Made by a program: the position numbers and the translations under genes. From the NCBI RefSeq assembly GCF_003589595.1, contig NW_020653726.1, positions 16,694,214-16,758,213 on the forward strand: a stretch of DNA of 64,000 nt, in the 5' to 3' direction. Position 1 is the stretch's first letter. Every line of letters begins with the position of its first letter. The notes under the pieces were generated by a model that did no database searches, was not told the DNA's origin, and saw only the letters and a list, made by a program, of their open reading frames with translations. Below, piece after piece: positions 31,995 to 42,279 of the stretch. The DNA is from Hyposmocoma kahamanoa. Taxonomy: Eukaryota; Arthropoda; Insecta; Lepidoptera; Cosmopterigidae.

Positions 31995-32530
31995 AAGATT
32001 ATTTCTGAATCTTATACAATCCTACCTTTGTAGATACTGTTCTTCGCTAAACTAAGTAAACAAATTTGTTATTCTTGTCGCTTACTTTGTCAATCTCAGC
32101 TAATTCCTATAACTCTTGAGTTAATTTCCGTGAATGTTATTTTTTTCTAATATTTTTTAATCCGGCTCAACTCAACCGCTTCTCAGACGAAGCCAGTATA
32201 TAAAATTTCAAACCACGGTTGTGATGTTACGAGAAAAAAAGGCTTCACTGTGATCCAATTTATAAAATATGTAACACGAGACCTTATTACAAATATCAGT
32301 TAAGTCAAGATAAGATACAGTATAGATGCATAGAAGTTTTCTGAATTAATGGTGCTATTAATCGCTATTCGCACGCTATACGAGGATTTTCAAAATTTTT
32401 CTGGTTAAAAGTTCAACTTTTTTGTATATCATTTCCAAAGACCCTGCAAACTACAATGGGAAAACATCATGCTAAATCTCAATAGGTCAAAGTGCCCACA
32501 TATTTATAACTACTTATTAATTACATATTT
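31995..32530. other. No recognised feature
   Basis: Nothing supportable. Confidence 0.45.
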
Positions 32531-32539
32531 TAAGCAGCA

Positions 32540-32830
32540 GTAGAGCTTCTCGTGAAAGAGTTCGTCCAGGGAAGTACTGCCACCTTACCTATTTCAGCCG
32601 CCAAGTAGTAATGTTAGCTTTACTGCGTTTCGGTTTTGAAAGGAATCGTGAAATTATAGCACATGGGACTTGTCAACTTATATTGCAGGGTGACGGGTGC
32701 AGTGGCCGTGCCCCTCAGATCTTTGTGATTTAAAGCTCTGAGTGGCACTGCAACTGTTATGGACAGACGTGTAGCTTACCATCAGGCACACTATTTGATC
32801 GTTCCGTCACTTGATATTATAAAACAAATA
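32540..32830 (+). repeat. Rep-A copy, full length
   Basis: gcagcagtagagcttctcgt through tacctatttcagccgccaag to gatcgttccgtcacttgata and ttataaaacaaatat. The sequence following it (32830-33010) is shared with the region after the Rep-A copy at 36945. Confidence 0.9.
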
Positions 32831-33010
32831 TATGTTTTATTCTTTAACAATGATGTTCAATTCTATGTTACTTTGGCGGAGAAAGGTGCAAAGTATAAAG
32901 TGTAAATACGTTTTTCTTTTTGTTTATATTCTACAAATAGTATGCCTACTGTCGAGGTGATTTCTGCTAAAAGGTTTAGTTCAGTTCGTTTAGAAACGAC
33001 GCCGAGGAAA
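32830..33010 (+). repeat. Shared 3' flank of two Rep-A copies, copy 1
   Basis: Blocks tctttaacaatgatgttca, gagaaaggtgcaaagtataa, and gaggtgatttctgctaaaag recur in the same order at 37205-37350. Either Rep-A has a longer form or both copies derive from one duplicated locus. Confidence 0.75.
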
Positions 33011-33014
33011 GAAA

Positions 33015-33590
33015 AGAGCATATTATTTTGAAGCTTTTTTGTAGGGTTTAGACGTTTTTTTATAGATTTTGATTCCTTATTTTCTTCTTAGGCAAAAATC
33101 AACTTAAAGGGCTCTTTTCTCGGAGAATGACACCTATATTACTTGGAGTGCTTCTGTGACCACAACTCGAAGGGCACTTAGTTGGGTACTCACTGTCATA
33201 TTTCATAATTTATGGTTGTTTTACGTTATTATTAAATGCCGACATTTACTTGACATAAAGATAAACATACAAAACTTGTGAATTCACGATGAGGGTGCAA
33301 GTGTCTATAAAGCGATTATGTAAAGAGCATCCGATATAAAAAATAAAGTTGAGACTTTTCATTACAACTTAAAAAATTGTAATAAATTTGGTTGTTGTGA
33401 TTTTGGATTCTGAATAAGTAAGATAATTAAGTAGCACAGCTAAAATCTTATTAACACCTGTAGATAAAAGTACAAACAACAAAAAAATGTGTGGTTCTGT
33501 ATAATGATATACCGACACAGGAAAGGCCCGCTGATTCAAAATTTTACTGTTTTGTGAATCGCCGTTTATTGAATGTCACATTTGACCACC
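33015..33590. other. No recognised feature
   Basis: Nothing supportable. Confidence 0.45.
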
Positions 33591-33592
33591 AT

Positions 33593-33755
33593 GATATTCA
33601 ATTATTTTTTGAAATTACTCCACAAGTTTGTTACAATTATTAATACAAAGATCGGCCATTAAGAAAAAAATTCTTCAGTCCGGCTGGATTCGAAACAACA
33701 TCTTCCAGCAAACCGTGCCAGATGCTATGCCAACTAAGCTACGGACTGAACTAGC
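33593..33755 (-). mobile_element. SINE-2 copy
   Basis: Minus strand: agcttagttggcatagcatc (A-box region), then ggtttgctggaagatgttg, tcgaatccagccggactga (B-box region) and a tail ending ...caaaaaataattgaatatc. Directly followed by hM-1 at 33800. Confidence 0.82.
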
Positions 33756-33799
33756 GGACTTTACGAATTTTTATGTGCACATTGTTTTTGGGTTTTAAC

Positions 33800-34077
33800 C
33801 ATTGACTTACAAATAAATGGACGACGGGTTTAATACAAAAACCACGAAAAAAAATCCCAAGTCAACCTATTTAAACGTAGTGACATGTAAAGGAATATGA
33901 AAAAGCTAAAACGTTGAATTTAAATTGTAATATCATCGCAGTACTGTCTAATTTTGCTTGCTTCGCTGTCAGTCGAACAAACGAAGACTAAAGCGTGAAT
34001 GACGCTCTGTATACGATTTTAACGCCCTATAAGTTCGGACACTTTTTAGCGCGGACCCGACGTCCATATAATTGTAA
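33800..34077. mobile_element. hM-1 hAT-like MITE, 3' terminus lost
   Basis: The 5' terminus cattgacttacaaataaatg and interior match the 15626 copy almost base for base. At the far end, gtccatataattgtaattt departs from ttgtaagtcaatg, so the right TIR is incomplete and no duplication is visible. Confidence 0.85.
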
Positions 34078-34079
34078 TT

Positions 34080-34470
34080 TGATTGTTTCAAAATGTATTT
34101 TGGTTAATGATAATTTGTTTAATATGTATAAATTACTTAAATACTATATAATGCTTCTTCTGTCACCAAACTGACAATTGTGTTGTGTGGACACAGTTCC
34201 AATTAACGAACATTAGTGCTTTAAAATGCGACTAAACATTGTCGTGTATTATGTTTTATGGAAAATAAATAAAAAAAGTCAAAAAAACTGTTCAGCTTTC
34301 TTTCTATCAATATCAATTACATATTCTCCTTTATTTCAAAAACCTTTATTTTAGTTTTAGTTATAATTTACATTCATTCTCATTCCTCGTGCTTCATTTC
34401 CAATGAGTAATAATTGCGAAAACAGAACCTAAGAACGACATTTTTAACAATAAAAATGTCGTTCTTGCTC
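34080..34470. other. No recognised feature
   Basis: AT-rich unique. A small palindrome around aaatgtcgttcttgctc/aagaacgacattttt lies at 34431-34468. Confidence 0.45.
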
Positions 34471-34785
34471 AGGTGTGTGCAGAGATGGAGAAACGTGCAG
34501 GCTTTAACCCGGCGCTTTGTTAATGGCGGGTTTAAATCGGATTAAAACATGTTAATGCCCGAAATTGAGGGCAAAACCTATTTGCATCTAAATATTTGTA
34601 AATCGAGTTTTGTTCAAATGTAATGATATTATAACAAAATGTTTATTGCTTGCTCGCCTTTCATCGATTTCAAAAATAATCTAATCATAATGCATCCCTG
34701 GTAGTAAGTGAGAGTCCACGGTGTGGATAGCAAGGTGAGTATTGTGTGGAGTTACCTTTTTTCGTCTAAGAAAGATTTTTTACAT

Positions 34786-34913
34786 AGGAAATGAAACTAT
34801 TTTTCCGGATTTAAATCGCGTATATTTGTTTTTTCAAACAAACCGATAAACCGATTTAAATCCGGAAAAATAGTTTCATTTCCTATGTGTAACAATCGCG
34901 AAAACCTAAGAAC
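34786..34913 (+). mobile_element. FB-1 fold-back element nested in hC-1
   Basis: Two facing arms (aggaaatgaaactatttttc... and ...aaaaatagtttcatttcct) with a very short centre, then the tgtaacaatcgcgaaaacct tail. It is flanked by the exact 14-bp duplication aagattttttacat (34772-34785 and 34914-34927). The other hC-1 copy carries this target only once (aagattttttacat near 8205), which shows the empty site. Confidence 0.88.
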
Positions 34914-34977
34914 AAGATTTTTTACATCGAAATTCCTAATAAGTATGGAGTTATACCAACTTTCGCGTTATTTCTTA

Positions 34978-35160
34978 ACTGCCTCCGTGGCCGAACGTTT
35001 GGACTGACACGCAGTGGTCCCGGGTTCGATTCCCGGGCCGGGAGAAATATTTTTATAGGCTACATTTATTAGTCTCGTGAGTTTGAGTGTAATTTGTGAT
35101 TGTCCATAGCACCCGCAATACAGAGTCTTCCTAGTGCGAGGCTATTAGTGTGTGCGTTAC
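34978..35160 (+). mobile_element. SINE-1 copy, inside hC-1
   Basis: Head actgcctccgtggccgaacg with a deletion of the gttaccatgccg segment, then B box ggttcgattcccgggcc. The body is shortened (the tgtctatgtgtg block is missing). More diverged than free-standing copies, as expected if it is as old as its host element. Confidence 0.85.
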
Positions 35161-35239
35161 GATTTTCGCCTACGATTTTGGGTTAAAACCCGGGCGCGTT
35201 GATTGGGTTTTAACCCACTGCCCATCTCTGGATGAGTGT

Positions 35240-35745
35240 GTATATTAAAGGTTAATATGTAACTTACCCACGGGCTATGCCAAAATGTCATCGGGGGTTC
35301 TGTCCTCCTTAGCTGAGTCATAAACCAATTTGTCATATTTGTTTGTGACAAATTTGCATTTTCTTCTATTGCACATCAAATAATTATATTCGATAGATAC
35401 TTGACGTATGTTTAGTGCGAAGCTTTGGTACTTGCAAATACGTGTAAGATGTATTACAAACAAAATCAACTTGTATAACATAGACATGACTCATCAACCT
35501 TCTTGCACAACCCTCCAACGCTTACAGAGCAATTTAAGAGTTTGACCGTAGGAGGGATAACGAAGGGGCGGCATTTACTATCGAAATAGTAACCAAATCA
35601 GCCTAAAGCTATTGCAATTGATCTAGCTATTTCTTCTTTAAATTATCTATTACCTTCGAACCCGTTTATTCAACCAATAAGTCTTGCCCACTATAACTTA
35701 CGCAGCCGAGATATAGACGATCACACAGAAGGCTGTATAAGTTTA
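35240..35745. other. No recognised feature
   Basis: Nothing supportable; the minus frame at 35275-35487 has no motif. Confidence 0.45.
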
Positions 35746-35749
35746 CAGG

Positions 35750-36195
35750 CTGGTTTCTGAGCAGTGCGAATTAACCTGCGGACCGTCCGCGCGGAGCACA
35801 GGAGCGTAACACGTGTGGCGTGAACATCATTTTACAGTGACGCGGATTGCTCCGTACGGAACACGCTCCACGTGAACTCCGCACAAGCTACCCGTGAGTT
35901 GCGCATGCGAATCACACGCAGTTCGCACGGACCGTACACACAGCTTACTGCTTTACTGCCTCCGTAGCCGAACGGTTACCATGCCGGACTGCAACGCAGA
36001 AGTCCCAGGTTGGATTCCCGGGCCGGGAGAAATATTTGTATGGCCTACATTTATTTCTCTCGTGAGTTCGGGTGTAATTTGTGGTTGTCTATGTGTGTGT
36101 CCATAGCACCCGCGACACAGGGTTTCCCTAGTGCGAGGCTATGTTGAGTGTGTGTGTTATTATTATTATTATTATAGCTGTGAAACCAGCCATAG
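35750..36195. mobile_element. Probable TIR element interrupted by SINE-1
   Basis: caggctggtttctgagc at about 35754 faces gctgtgaaaccagccat ending at about 36193, and the interior is GC-richer (tgcggaccgtccgcgcgga, gttcgcacggaccgtacac). The termini resemble those of 61361-61770 (caggctgga). SINE-1 fills 35955-36175. No target duplication found, so boundaries are tentative. Confidence 0.5.
35955..36175 (+). mobile_element. SINE-1 copy, full length
   Basis: Head with ccgaacggttaccatgccgg and B box ggttggattcccgggcc (one B-box base changed), ending in (att)n. Inserted in GC-richer element sequence. Confidence 0.92.
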
Positions 36196-36204
36196 ATCAA
36201 GTTC

Positions 36205-36482
36205 CGAAATCCAAAGACGAACTAAGGTCCAGGACATAGGAGATCGAATAACGATCTTAACATGGACCTGGTCAGGACATATTGCGAGACATGGTGAAGA
36301 CAAATAGAGTAAAGCGATAACCGAATGGTGGCTAAGAAATGGTTATAGAAAACTTAGCGATATGGGTGGGGTGACATCGTCGAAGTTGTGAACATAAGTG
36401 AGTGTAAGTGGATGGCACAAACTATGGGAGGCCTATACCCAGCAGTAGCCGAAGTCGGGATGATGATAATGATGATGGAAAT
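36205..36482 (+). pseudogene. RTE-like LINE C-terminus with 3' tail
   Basis: One frame reads EIQRRTKVQDIGDRITILTW then TWSGHIARHGEDK, a stop, ITEWWLRNGYRKLSDMGG, several stops and WHKLWEAYTQQ. This is the RTxVxDI...KWxWxGHIARxxD...WxxLGEAYxQQW ending of RTE-like LINEs. It closes with cccagcagtagccg and a gatgatgataatgatgatgg tail, the same kind of 3' end as SINE-3. Confidence 0.85.
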
Positions 36483-36484
36483 AT

Positions 36485-36940
36485 AAGTCCATTATAAGTT
36501 TGTATCTTAGCTTGCAGTTCAATTCTGTGCTTAAGTTTGTACTCAGTTTTCCTTTTCCGTTTTCCTTTTCCCAACAAACGTTTAAATCACAGACACAGTG
36601 CAACCGTTTCACCCCTACTATATTAAGATAATGAAGCTATCAATCACGCATCGAAGTATTTTCGCCTCTGATTTACGACAATGCAAGGAAAATGCATTGT
36701 CATGTAGGGGCTAAAGGAGGTAGTCCTTTTTCTAAAACCGTATAAAATATACCAGGTCTTCACAAGATGACATTGTTGCCTGGGCATAATACAGTCAAAA
36801 TTAGCACCCTTGGAGAAAGGCCGTATCTACAAAAATAGCAACTTTTCGTGACAGAGATCCAAAGTTTCTATGAACGAAATTCTTCGATAGATTTTGGATG
36901 TTTAAATAGGAGAGTTATATAATTTGACATTGTAGTTGTA
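36485..36940. other. No recognised feature
   Basis: Nothing supportable. Confidence 0.45.
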
Positions 36941-36944
36941 GAAC

Positions 36945-37205
36945 AGGGAAGTACTGCCACCTTACCTATTTCTGCCGCCTAGAATGAATGCCCACATTAC
37001 TGCGTGCCGGTTTGGAAGAGTTGCTGGCGAAATTACAGGCATGTAGGACTTGTCAACTTATGCCTTAGGGTGACGGACAGTGGCAGTGTTCTTTGCGATT
37101 TAAAGTTCTGAGTGGCACTGCAACTGTTATGGACAGGCGTGTTTGACAGCTTACCATCAGGCATACGACTTATTCGTTCCGTCACTTGATATTATAAAAA
37201 AAATA
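36945..37205 (+). repeat. Rep-A copy, 5' truncated
   Basis: Starts agggaagtactgccacctta, has a deletion removing atcagat before ctttgcgattta, and ends cgttccgtcacttgatatta and taaaaaaaataa. Confidence 0.87.
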
Positions 37206-37375
37206 ATTCAATGTTTTAATCTTTAACAAACGATGTTCAGTTCTACTTTGGCTGAGAAAGGTGCAAAGTATAAAGGCAACAACGTTTTGCTTTTTGCTTA
37301 TATACTACAAATATTATGTCTACTACCGAGGTGATTTCTGCTAAAAGGACGCTGGACGAAACCACGCTGAGGACC
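37205..37375 (+). repeat. Shared 3' flank of two Rep-A copies, copy 2
   Basis: Homologous to 32830-33010 up to the ctgctaaaagg block, then diverges. A scrap of Rep-A end (cttaccaccaggcgcacaac) follows at 37377-37398. Confidence 0.75.
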
Positions 37376-37399
37376 CTTACCACCAGGCGCACAACTTGT

Positions 37400-38020
37400 A
37401 AGACTTGTTGAGTAAGTGTAAGCGTCCTCTTCGACGACCCCCACCCGGGGGTCCCAGCTCATGCGTTTTGCATCGGACTGGTATTTTACGCCAGCGCTTT
37501 ATTTTGTTACCTCACTAAGTTGTTATCGTTTATAGCTACCTATTTAAAAAAATAAAATGTAACAAAAGTTGTTGTTTGTGACGTTAGTAATATAGTCCTG
37601 AGAGATTGTTAATATTTTACAAATATAGAATATTTAGTAATTATGAGCTACTCTGATTTTCAATACTAAATATATGGATGAAAAGTATACGAGATATTGC
37701 TATTTTTTTAGCCTTCGTTTCTTTGCTATAATATTTTTGGGATTGCACTCTGAGACCCTGGAAAGAAAGCCAGAGAAACGTAGACCGAGATACGCCTGCA
37801 CACACTAGTGCTATGCTCAGAAAAAGAAGGCATAGATCAGTTTCAAGGTTCTCTTTTCTTTGTAGTAATTTTTCATTCCTATAAAGTTCTACATTCACAA
37901 ACAGTACGTTACACACTACCTTTGCATTACAGTTTTTTTTCTTTGATACAATAAGCCTTTACTTGGAAACGGCATATGTTCTATTGCTGACAATAAGTAA
38001 TAAGATGTTACGATGAATAT
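37400..38020. other. No recognised feature
   Basis: A cccccacccgggggtccc palindromic GC patch at 37438-37456 stands out from AT-rich surroundings. Short minus frames (37641-38119) carry no motif. Confidence 0.45.
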
Positions 38021-38045
38021 AAAAAATATAAATATAAATAATGAA

Positions 38046-38195
38046 TATGAATATAAAGATCGGACATACAGAAAAATTTCGTCGACCCGGTAGGACATGA
38101 ACCCACGATCATGCTGCACCGTAGCATTGTTCTAACCATCTGAGCCCCGGGTCCAAGTCATCGAAATTCTCCTATGTGTTTTCGTTATAGATCTT
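38046..38195 (-). mobile_element. SINE-2-like copy, minus arm of an inverted pair
   Basis: Plus-strand aaagatcggacatacagaaa, tttcgtcgacccggtaggac, tgaacccacgatcatgctgc: a tRNA-like head (B-box region ggttcatgtcctacc on the minus strand) and the SINE-2 body. Head sequence differs from the copies at 22027 and 33593, so a subfamily. Confidence 0.7.
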
Positions 38196-38314
38196 TGTAC
38201 TGACTTTCGGCATTCGTCGCCACTAGTGACATCTAGTGAGAGATTTTTTTTAATAGTCTTCTTAGCATTTACATGGTTTACATTAGCATGGTTACATTGG
38301 TTCAGTTCGTAAGA

Positions 38315-38440
38315 GTACCAAGAATGCCACGGTGCAGCATGGACGTGAGTTCAAATCCCACCGGGTCGACGAAATTTTCTGTGTGTTCGATATTTCTATT
38401 CACAAACATAAAAAAACTAGTGGAATTATTTCAAAAAAAT
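38315..38440 (+). mobile_element. SINE-2-like copy, plus arm of an inverted pair
   Basis: cacggtgcagcatggacgtg, agttcaaatcccaccgggtc, gacgaaattttctgtgtgtt, cgatatttctattcacaaac and an actagtggaattatttc end. Complementary to 38046-38195, so the pair could fold into a hairpin with a loop of about 120 bp. Confidence 0.7.
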
Positions 38441-38459
38441 CTGAATAAATAAATAATCG

Positions 38460-38720
38460 ATTGCTATACCTATAATGGCTAGTCGATGGTTTCACTCAAT
38501 AGAGTAGAGTCTCTATCAAGTGCATTCTAAGGATCTAATTGAAATATTTAAAAGCTAGCCGATGTTTCTCGGTGGTTATTCGTTATAAGGTTGTTTTTCG
38601 ACCATTACACAATAGCTATTCGATGACTACTCGATCGCACTCGATGGCTACACGTAGTAGTATCTATCAAGCGCATTCTAAGGATCTAATTTAAATACTT
38701 ACGTATATCGAACTCAGAAC
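38460..38720 (+). repeat. Imperfect direct repeat, period about 152 bp
   Basis: tctatcaagtgcattctaag at 38512 and tctatcaagcgcattctaag at 38664 each begin a block of about 40 bp (through gatctaatt(g/t)aaata). Related tcgatgg(t/c)tac words precede both. Confidence 0.65.
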
Positions 38721-38724
38721 CCCG

Positions 38725-38945
38725 AACAATGAATTTCCATCGTAATCTTCGATAATGCATTTCAAGGGCATTTCCCTCTTGCCTGTTTCGTGCAAACATA
38801 AAGGAAGTGAGGTATTAATCTTCAGCACGACCTTTGGTGATCGGCCCCTGGTTCTAGAGGATTTCATTCAATGTTTACCCCATTGTTGCTACCCTAGTAT
38901 CGTGATACATAGTGTCAGAAAGAATCAAGAACCGAAAGTTTGATT
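38725..38945. other. No recognised feature
   Basis: A 62-codon frame at 38755-38943 has no known motif. Confidence 0.4.
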
Positions 38946-38949
38946 TATT

Positions 38950-39183
38950 TTTAACGACCTCGGTCCAACTGTTTGTGGCACTTGATGAGGAGGTCCCGGG
39001 CTCGATTCCTAGGAAAACCAATTTTGAAAATAAAGTTTCCTGAATTGGTAAGGGTGTTTTCATGCGATGGGGTGAATTCCGTTGCTCTGGTACGCATAGT
39101 ACAGGGGAACTTCCTAGTTTGAGACCAGGTAATGGGGGTGGCTATCTGACAGATTATTATTATTATTACTATATTATTATAGT
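38950..39183 (+). mobile_element. SINE-4, a further tRNA-headed SINE
   Basis: aacgacctcggtccaactgt, then gaggaggtcccgggctcgat and tcctaggaaaacc: a B box (ggctcgattcc) in a tRNA-like head. A body of about 120 bp follows, with an (att)n tail at 39155-39180. Single copy in this window; head differs from SINE-1 and SINE-2. Confidence 0.7.
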
Positions 39184-39339
39184 TGTCTGCGCTTAATATT
39201 TTTGAATACAGATTTATTTATAAGATCCATAATTCCGCGCGCCATCTGTGATTTAAATCCTATGCTACACCTCTTTTTCTTTAACATAATAGCATATAGG
39301 TTTTCAATTTTTGGTTCCAATTACCTGTTTTTCCATTCA

Positions 39340-39625
39340 TAAAATTTTGTATGATACCAAGTGACAAGATGGACAATTCGTGCTCTTGGTGTTAAGTGAC
39401 AGTGCCTGTCTATAGCAGATGCAGTTCCACTCAGAGATTTATATCGCAAAGTATCTTAGGGGCACTACCACTGCGCCTGGCACCCTGAGACACAGGTAGA
39501 CAAGTCTCATGTACCTGTAATTTCACCAGAACCCTTACCCTCAAAACCGAAACACAGTATGCTCACGTAACTGCGGTAATTCCCTGGACGAACTCTTTCA
39601 CAAGGAGCTCTACTGCTACTAAAGA
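39340..39625 (-). repeat. Rep-A copy, near full length
   Basis: tttgtatgataccaagtgac (A-rich 3' end complement) through ttaggggcactaccactgcg to ttccctggacgaactctttc and acaaggagctctactgctac. The gcttggcggcagaaatagg block is deleted. Confidence 0.87.
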
Positions 39626-39629
39626 AAAT

Positions 39630-40055
39630 TGTTTATTATTAATTTTATTATTAAATTTTACCAATTTTTTAAATTGTAAATCACTATTAGCTATTGATGA
39701 AAATGTTTTCTAAACAAATGTATTATATGTCGCAAGAACTCCGAAATCAACCCTCTGAAATACTCCCACTGCACTTTTTTAAGTGATTTCTTTTATTACC
39801 AGACACGGACATGAAAAACGAAGTATGAAGTTGGTGGTATTACGATAAAAGTGTTCTTTTATGACTCACTTTTATAGCGTGATTAAAAGTAGATGATTAA
39901 ATTGATGGACTTGTCGGTGGTATAAAGAGTAATTTAAGTAATAAGAAAAGAGGGTATTGTGATTAAATTAGTAATGAAAAGTTCAATAGCCGACGCTCTT
40001 GCGATATGAAGTACGTGTACATATCTGCCTACGTGCCATACGTGTACAAAGCCTA
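39630..40055. other. No recognised feature
   Basis: AT-rich; nothing supportable. Confidence 0.45.
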
Positions 40056-40059
40056 AAAA

Positions 40060-40385
40060 CTAAGGCATTTAACCAGTGCGTTCCGATGGAGCGAGCTATG
40101 CTTGGGGTCAGAGAGCTAAAGTGACTGGCATAGCTCCCAAAATCAGTAAGTTAAGTGGCAGTGGGCCGGGCATGTCTGCAGGAGGGTTTATCGTCGATAG
40201 AGCAGACTTGTTCTGGAACGGCAACTACGTCAAGGAAAACGTATTGTGAGACGCCCTGCGGTAAGATGGGCGGACGACCTGACCCTGAGGGCCGGCAGTG
40301 GCTGGATGCGGGCGCACAAGACTGGGAGAGTTGGCGTGCTCAAGGGGAGACTTATATCCAGCAATGGATGGGTGCAAGCTGATGA
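40060..40385 (+). pseudogene. RTE-like LINE C-terminus, frameshifted
   Basis: MERAMLGVRE (40087) is followed in shifting frames by VKWQWAGHVC (about 40152), RRPAVRWADDLTLRAGSGWM (from 40249) and then, one frame over, ESWRAQGETYIQQWMGAS with a stop at 40382. The order is that of RTE-like LINEs (ERAMLGV ... KWQWAGH ... GRPxxRWxDDLxxxAGxxWM ... WRxLGETYxQQW). At least two frameshifts and stops. Confidence 0.88.
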
Positions 40386-40534
40386 TGTACATATCTATAC
40401 AATGAAAAATTATACATTAGCAGCGTCGACTAACTATCATAAATTAATACTTTAATACAATAAGTAGTGTATTACTAACTACTTACACGCCACTTAGAGC
40501 GCAGGGTTGTCACATTTTAGTTGTATCAACAGAC

Positions 40535-40790
40535 TTTTTTTATAATATCAAGTGATGGGACAAACAAGTCGTTCGCCTGATAGCAAGCTACACGCCTATC
40601 CATAGCAGTTGCAGCGCCATTCAGAGCTTTAAATCGCAAAGATCTGAGGGGCACTGACATTGCGTCTGTCACCCTCAGACTTAAGTTGACAAGTCCCATG
40701 TTGACCAGCGCCCTTACCCTTGACAACCAGAATACAGTAATGCTGACATTACTGCTTGGCAGCAGAAATAGGTAACTCCACCATTCCAAC
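40535..40790 (-). repeat. Rep-A copy, 5' truncated
   Basis: ataatatcaagtgatgggac, then agtcgttcgcctgatagcaa, gatctgaggggcactgacat and ttactgcttggcagcagaaa, ending at taggtaac. The caccagcac/aatttc segment is partly deleted. Confidence 0.87.
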
Positions 40791-40839
40791 ATACCAGACC
40801 GACCTAAAAAATTTGTTGAATTACATCCTGTTAGATTAA

Positions 40840-41050
40840 TTGATTTCGGTTAACGGAAAGTGGGTGAAATCCAATAAACGGTACTCATCCAGAAAAAGTA
40901 ATTTTTAATGAGACCACTACCGAGGTACCCCTTTTAAAAAAAAAAAATCATCAAAATCGGATCACAAATATCAGAGTAATCGCATAACACACAAAAACAT
41001 TATATAGTCGATTTGAAAAACCCCTTTTTTTTAAATCGGTTAAAAATACA
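40840..41050 (-). repeat. Rep-B (aaccgatt-type) copy
   Basis: Minus orientation of the repeat at 47230-47940: aaccgatttaaaaaaaaagg, tgatttttttttttttaaaa, gggtacctcggtagtggtct. Rep-B is a widespread-looking repeat of unknown class with no coding capacity. Confidence 0.7.
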
Positions 41051-41054
41051 TCAA

Positions 41055-42165
41055 GTAAAGGCTCTATGTTTTTGCGGCAGAGCTATTTTGTATATAACCA
41101 AACGGTATTATTTACAGAGAAGTTGCTACCAACGTATCTGCGTAGGTACAAATATATATTATTCTTACCTTGCATCTGATTTCAATAAAGTACATAATCT
41201 TTGACCAATTTCCCAGTAAACCATGGTTTACGACCTTCGACGACTTCTGCAATACTGCTGTTTATGGCCCGATAATATAAGTAATGTATTGTCTTGCTGC
41301 TTAGTTGTATTGTTATTGTATTCTCTATCAATTATATGATTGTTTTTTGAATTTATAGTATCGGATTATAAAATCTTTCATATCAACGTAAAATTGACAT
41401 AATTCCTTGCGTGGGTTGGATTGAGATGAGTTATCTTCAATGCATATCTTCGTAGAGAACATCTTATACAGTATTTTTATGAAAAAAAAAAAGAGTTTTT
41501 AACAATTGGTTAATTAATTTTTTGAACATAAGGTTTTAAATCTCGTGTACCTGTGGTTACGTTAGGTCAACCAATACATTCACAAATTAATTTATGTTAA
41601 GAAGAAAAGTATTTTTTTGTAGAGTTACTGTTCGTAACAGCAGTCTTCACAAAGTCACAAATTCATTTTGGGTACAGTCTAGAACTATAGTAAAACAAAA
41701 ACTTTACGTTAATGTTGTAGCAGTGAAGTGTATGTAAGTTTGAATAAACAAAATGTTTACGAACATCTTAAAAATATAATTGCTTTTGCGCGTCAATAAC
41801 AGGCATACAAGTCATATAGTGTAGACAACTTTGCATTTTGTCACTAAATACGTTAAAGCTTATTTTAGAAAAAAATATGTTATTACAGCCTAAAAGAAAG
41901 TATTTTGAGGAATACTGACACACCTATGTACCAGCCGAATATGTCACTATACATGTGTTATATTTTGTTATTTTTTAAAGTAATGAGATTTATTTTTCGT
42001 ATTTTATAATTTACTTGAGATTTTATAACAGGACTATGTTTATACTGTTTTAATCTTAATAAATACTTTAACTTTGAGAAAGATGGCTTAGTTATAATAA
42101 AATGGTGAATTTCGAAAAATAAAACATTTTTGAAGACTGGCTAAGTGAATTAAAAAACTGTATTG
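41055..42165. other. No recognised feature
   Basis: Very AT-rich; short frames without motifs. Confidence 0.45.
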
Positions 42166-42181
42166 CACTGGGCAAATGTAT

Positions 42182-42275
42182 CATTTGCCTGGTGCCGAAC
42201 ATGCCTTATGGTTGGCGCCAAAATGCTATTTGTCTGGAGCCAAATATGCTGTTGGGCAGGTGCTAAATATGCCAT
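42182..42275 (+). repeat. Degenerate 22-23 bp tandem repeat, four units
   Basis: Units: atttgcctggtgccgaacat, tatggttggcgccaaaatgc, tttgtctggagccaaatatg, ttgggcaggtgctaaatatg. Consensus near tttggctggngccaaatatgc. Confidence 0.75.
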
Positions 42276-42279
42276 GTTA

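Larger units (their letters stand above)
34480..35230 (+). mobile_element. hC-1 composite hAT-like element, second copy
   Basis: The left terminus cagagatggag and right terminus cccatctctg are inverted repeats, and a gggttttaaccca block sits just inside the right end. Flanks ggtgtgtg (34472-34479) and gatgagtg (35231-35238) are a decayed 8-bp duplication. It contains SINE-1 at the same site as the 7848 copy and additionally a 128-bp FB-1 insertion. No transposase. Confidence 0.8.
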
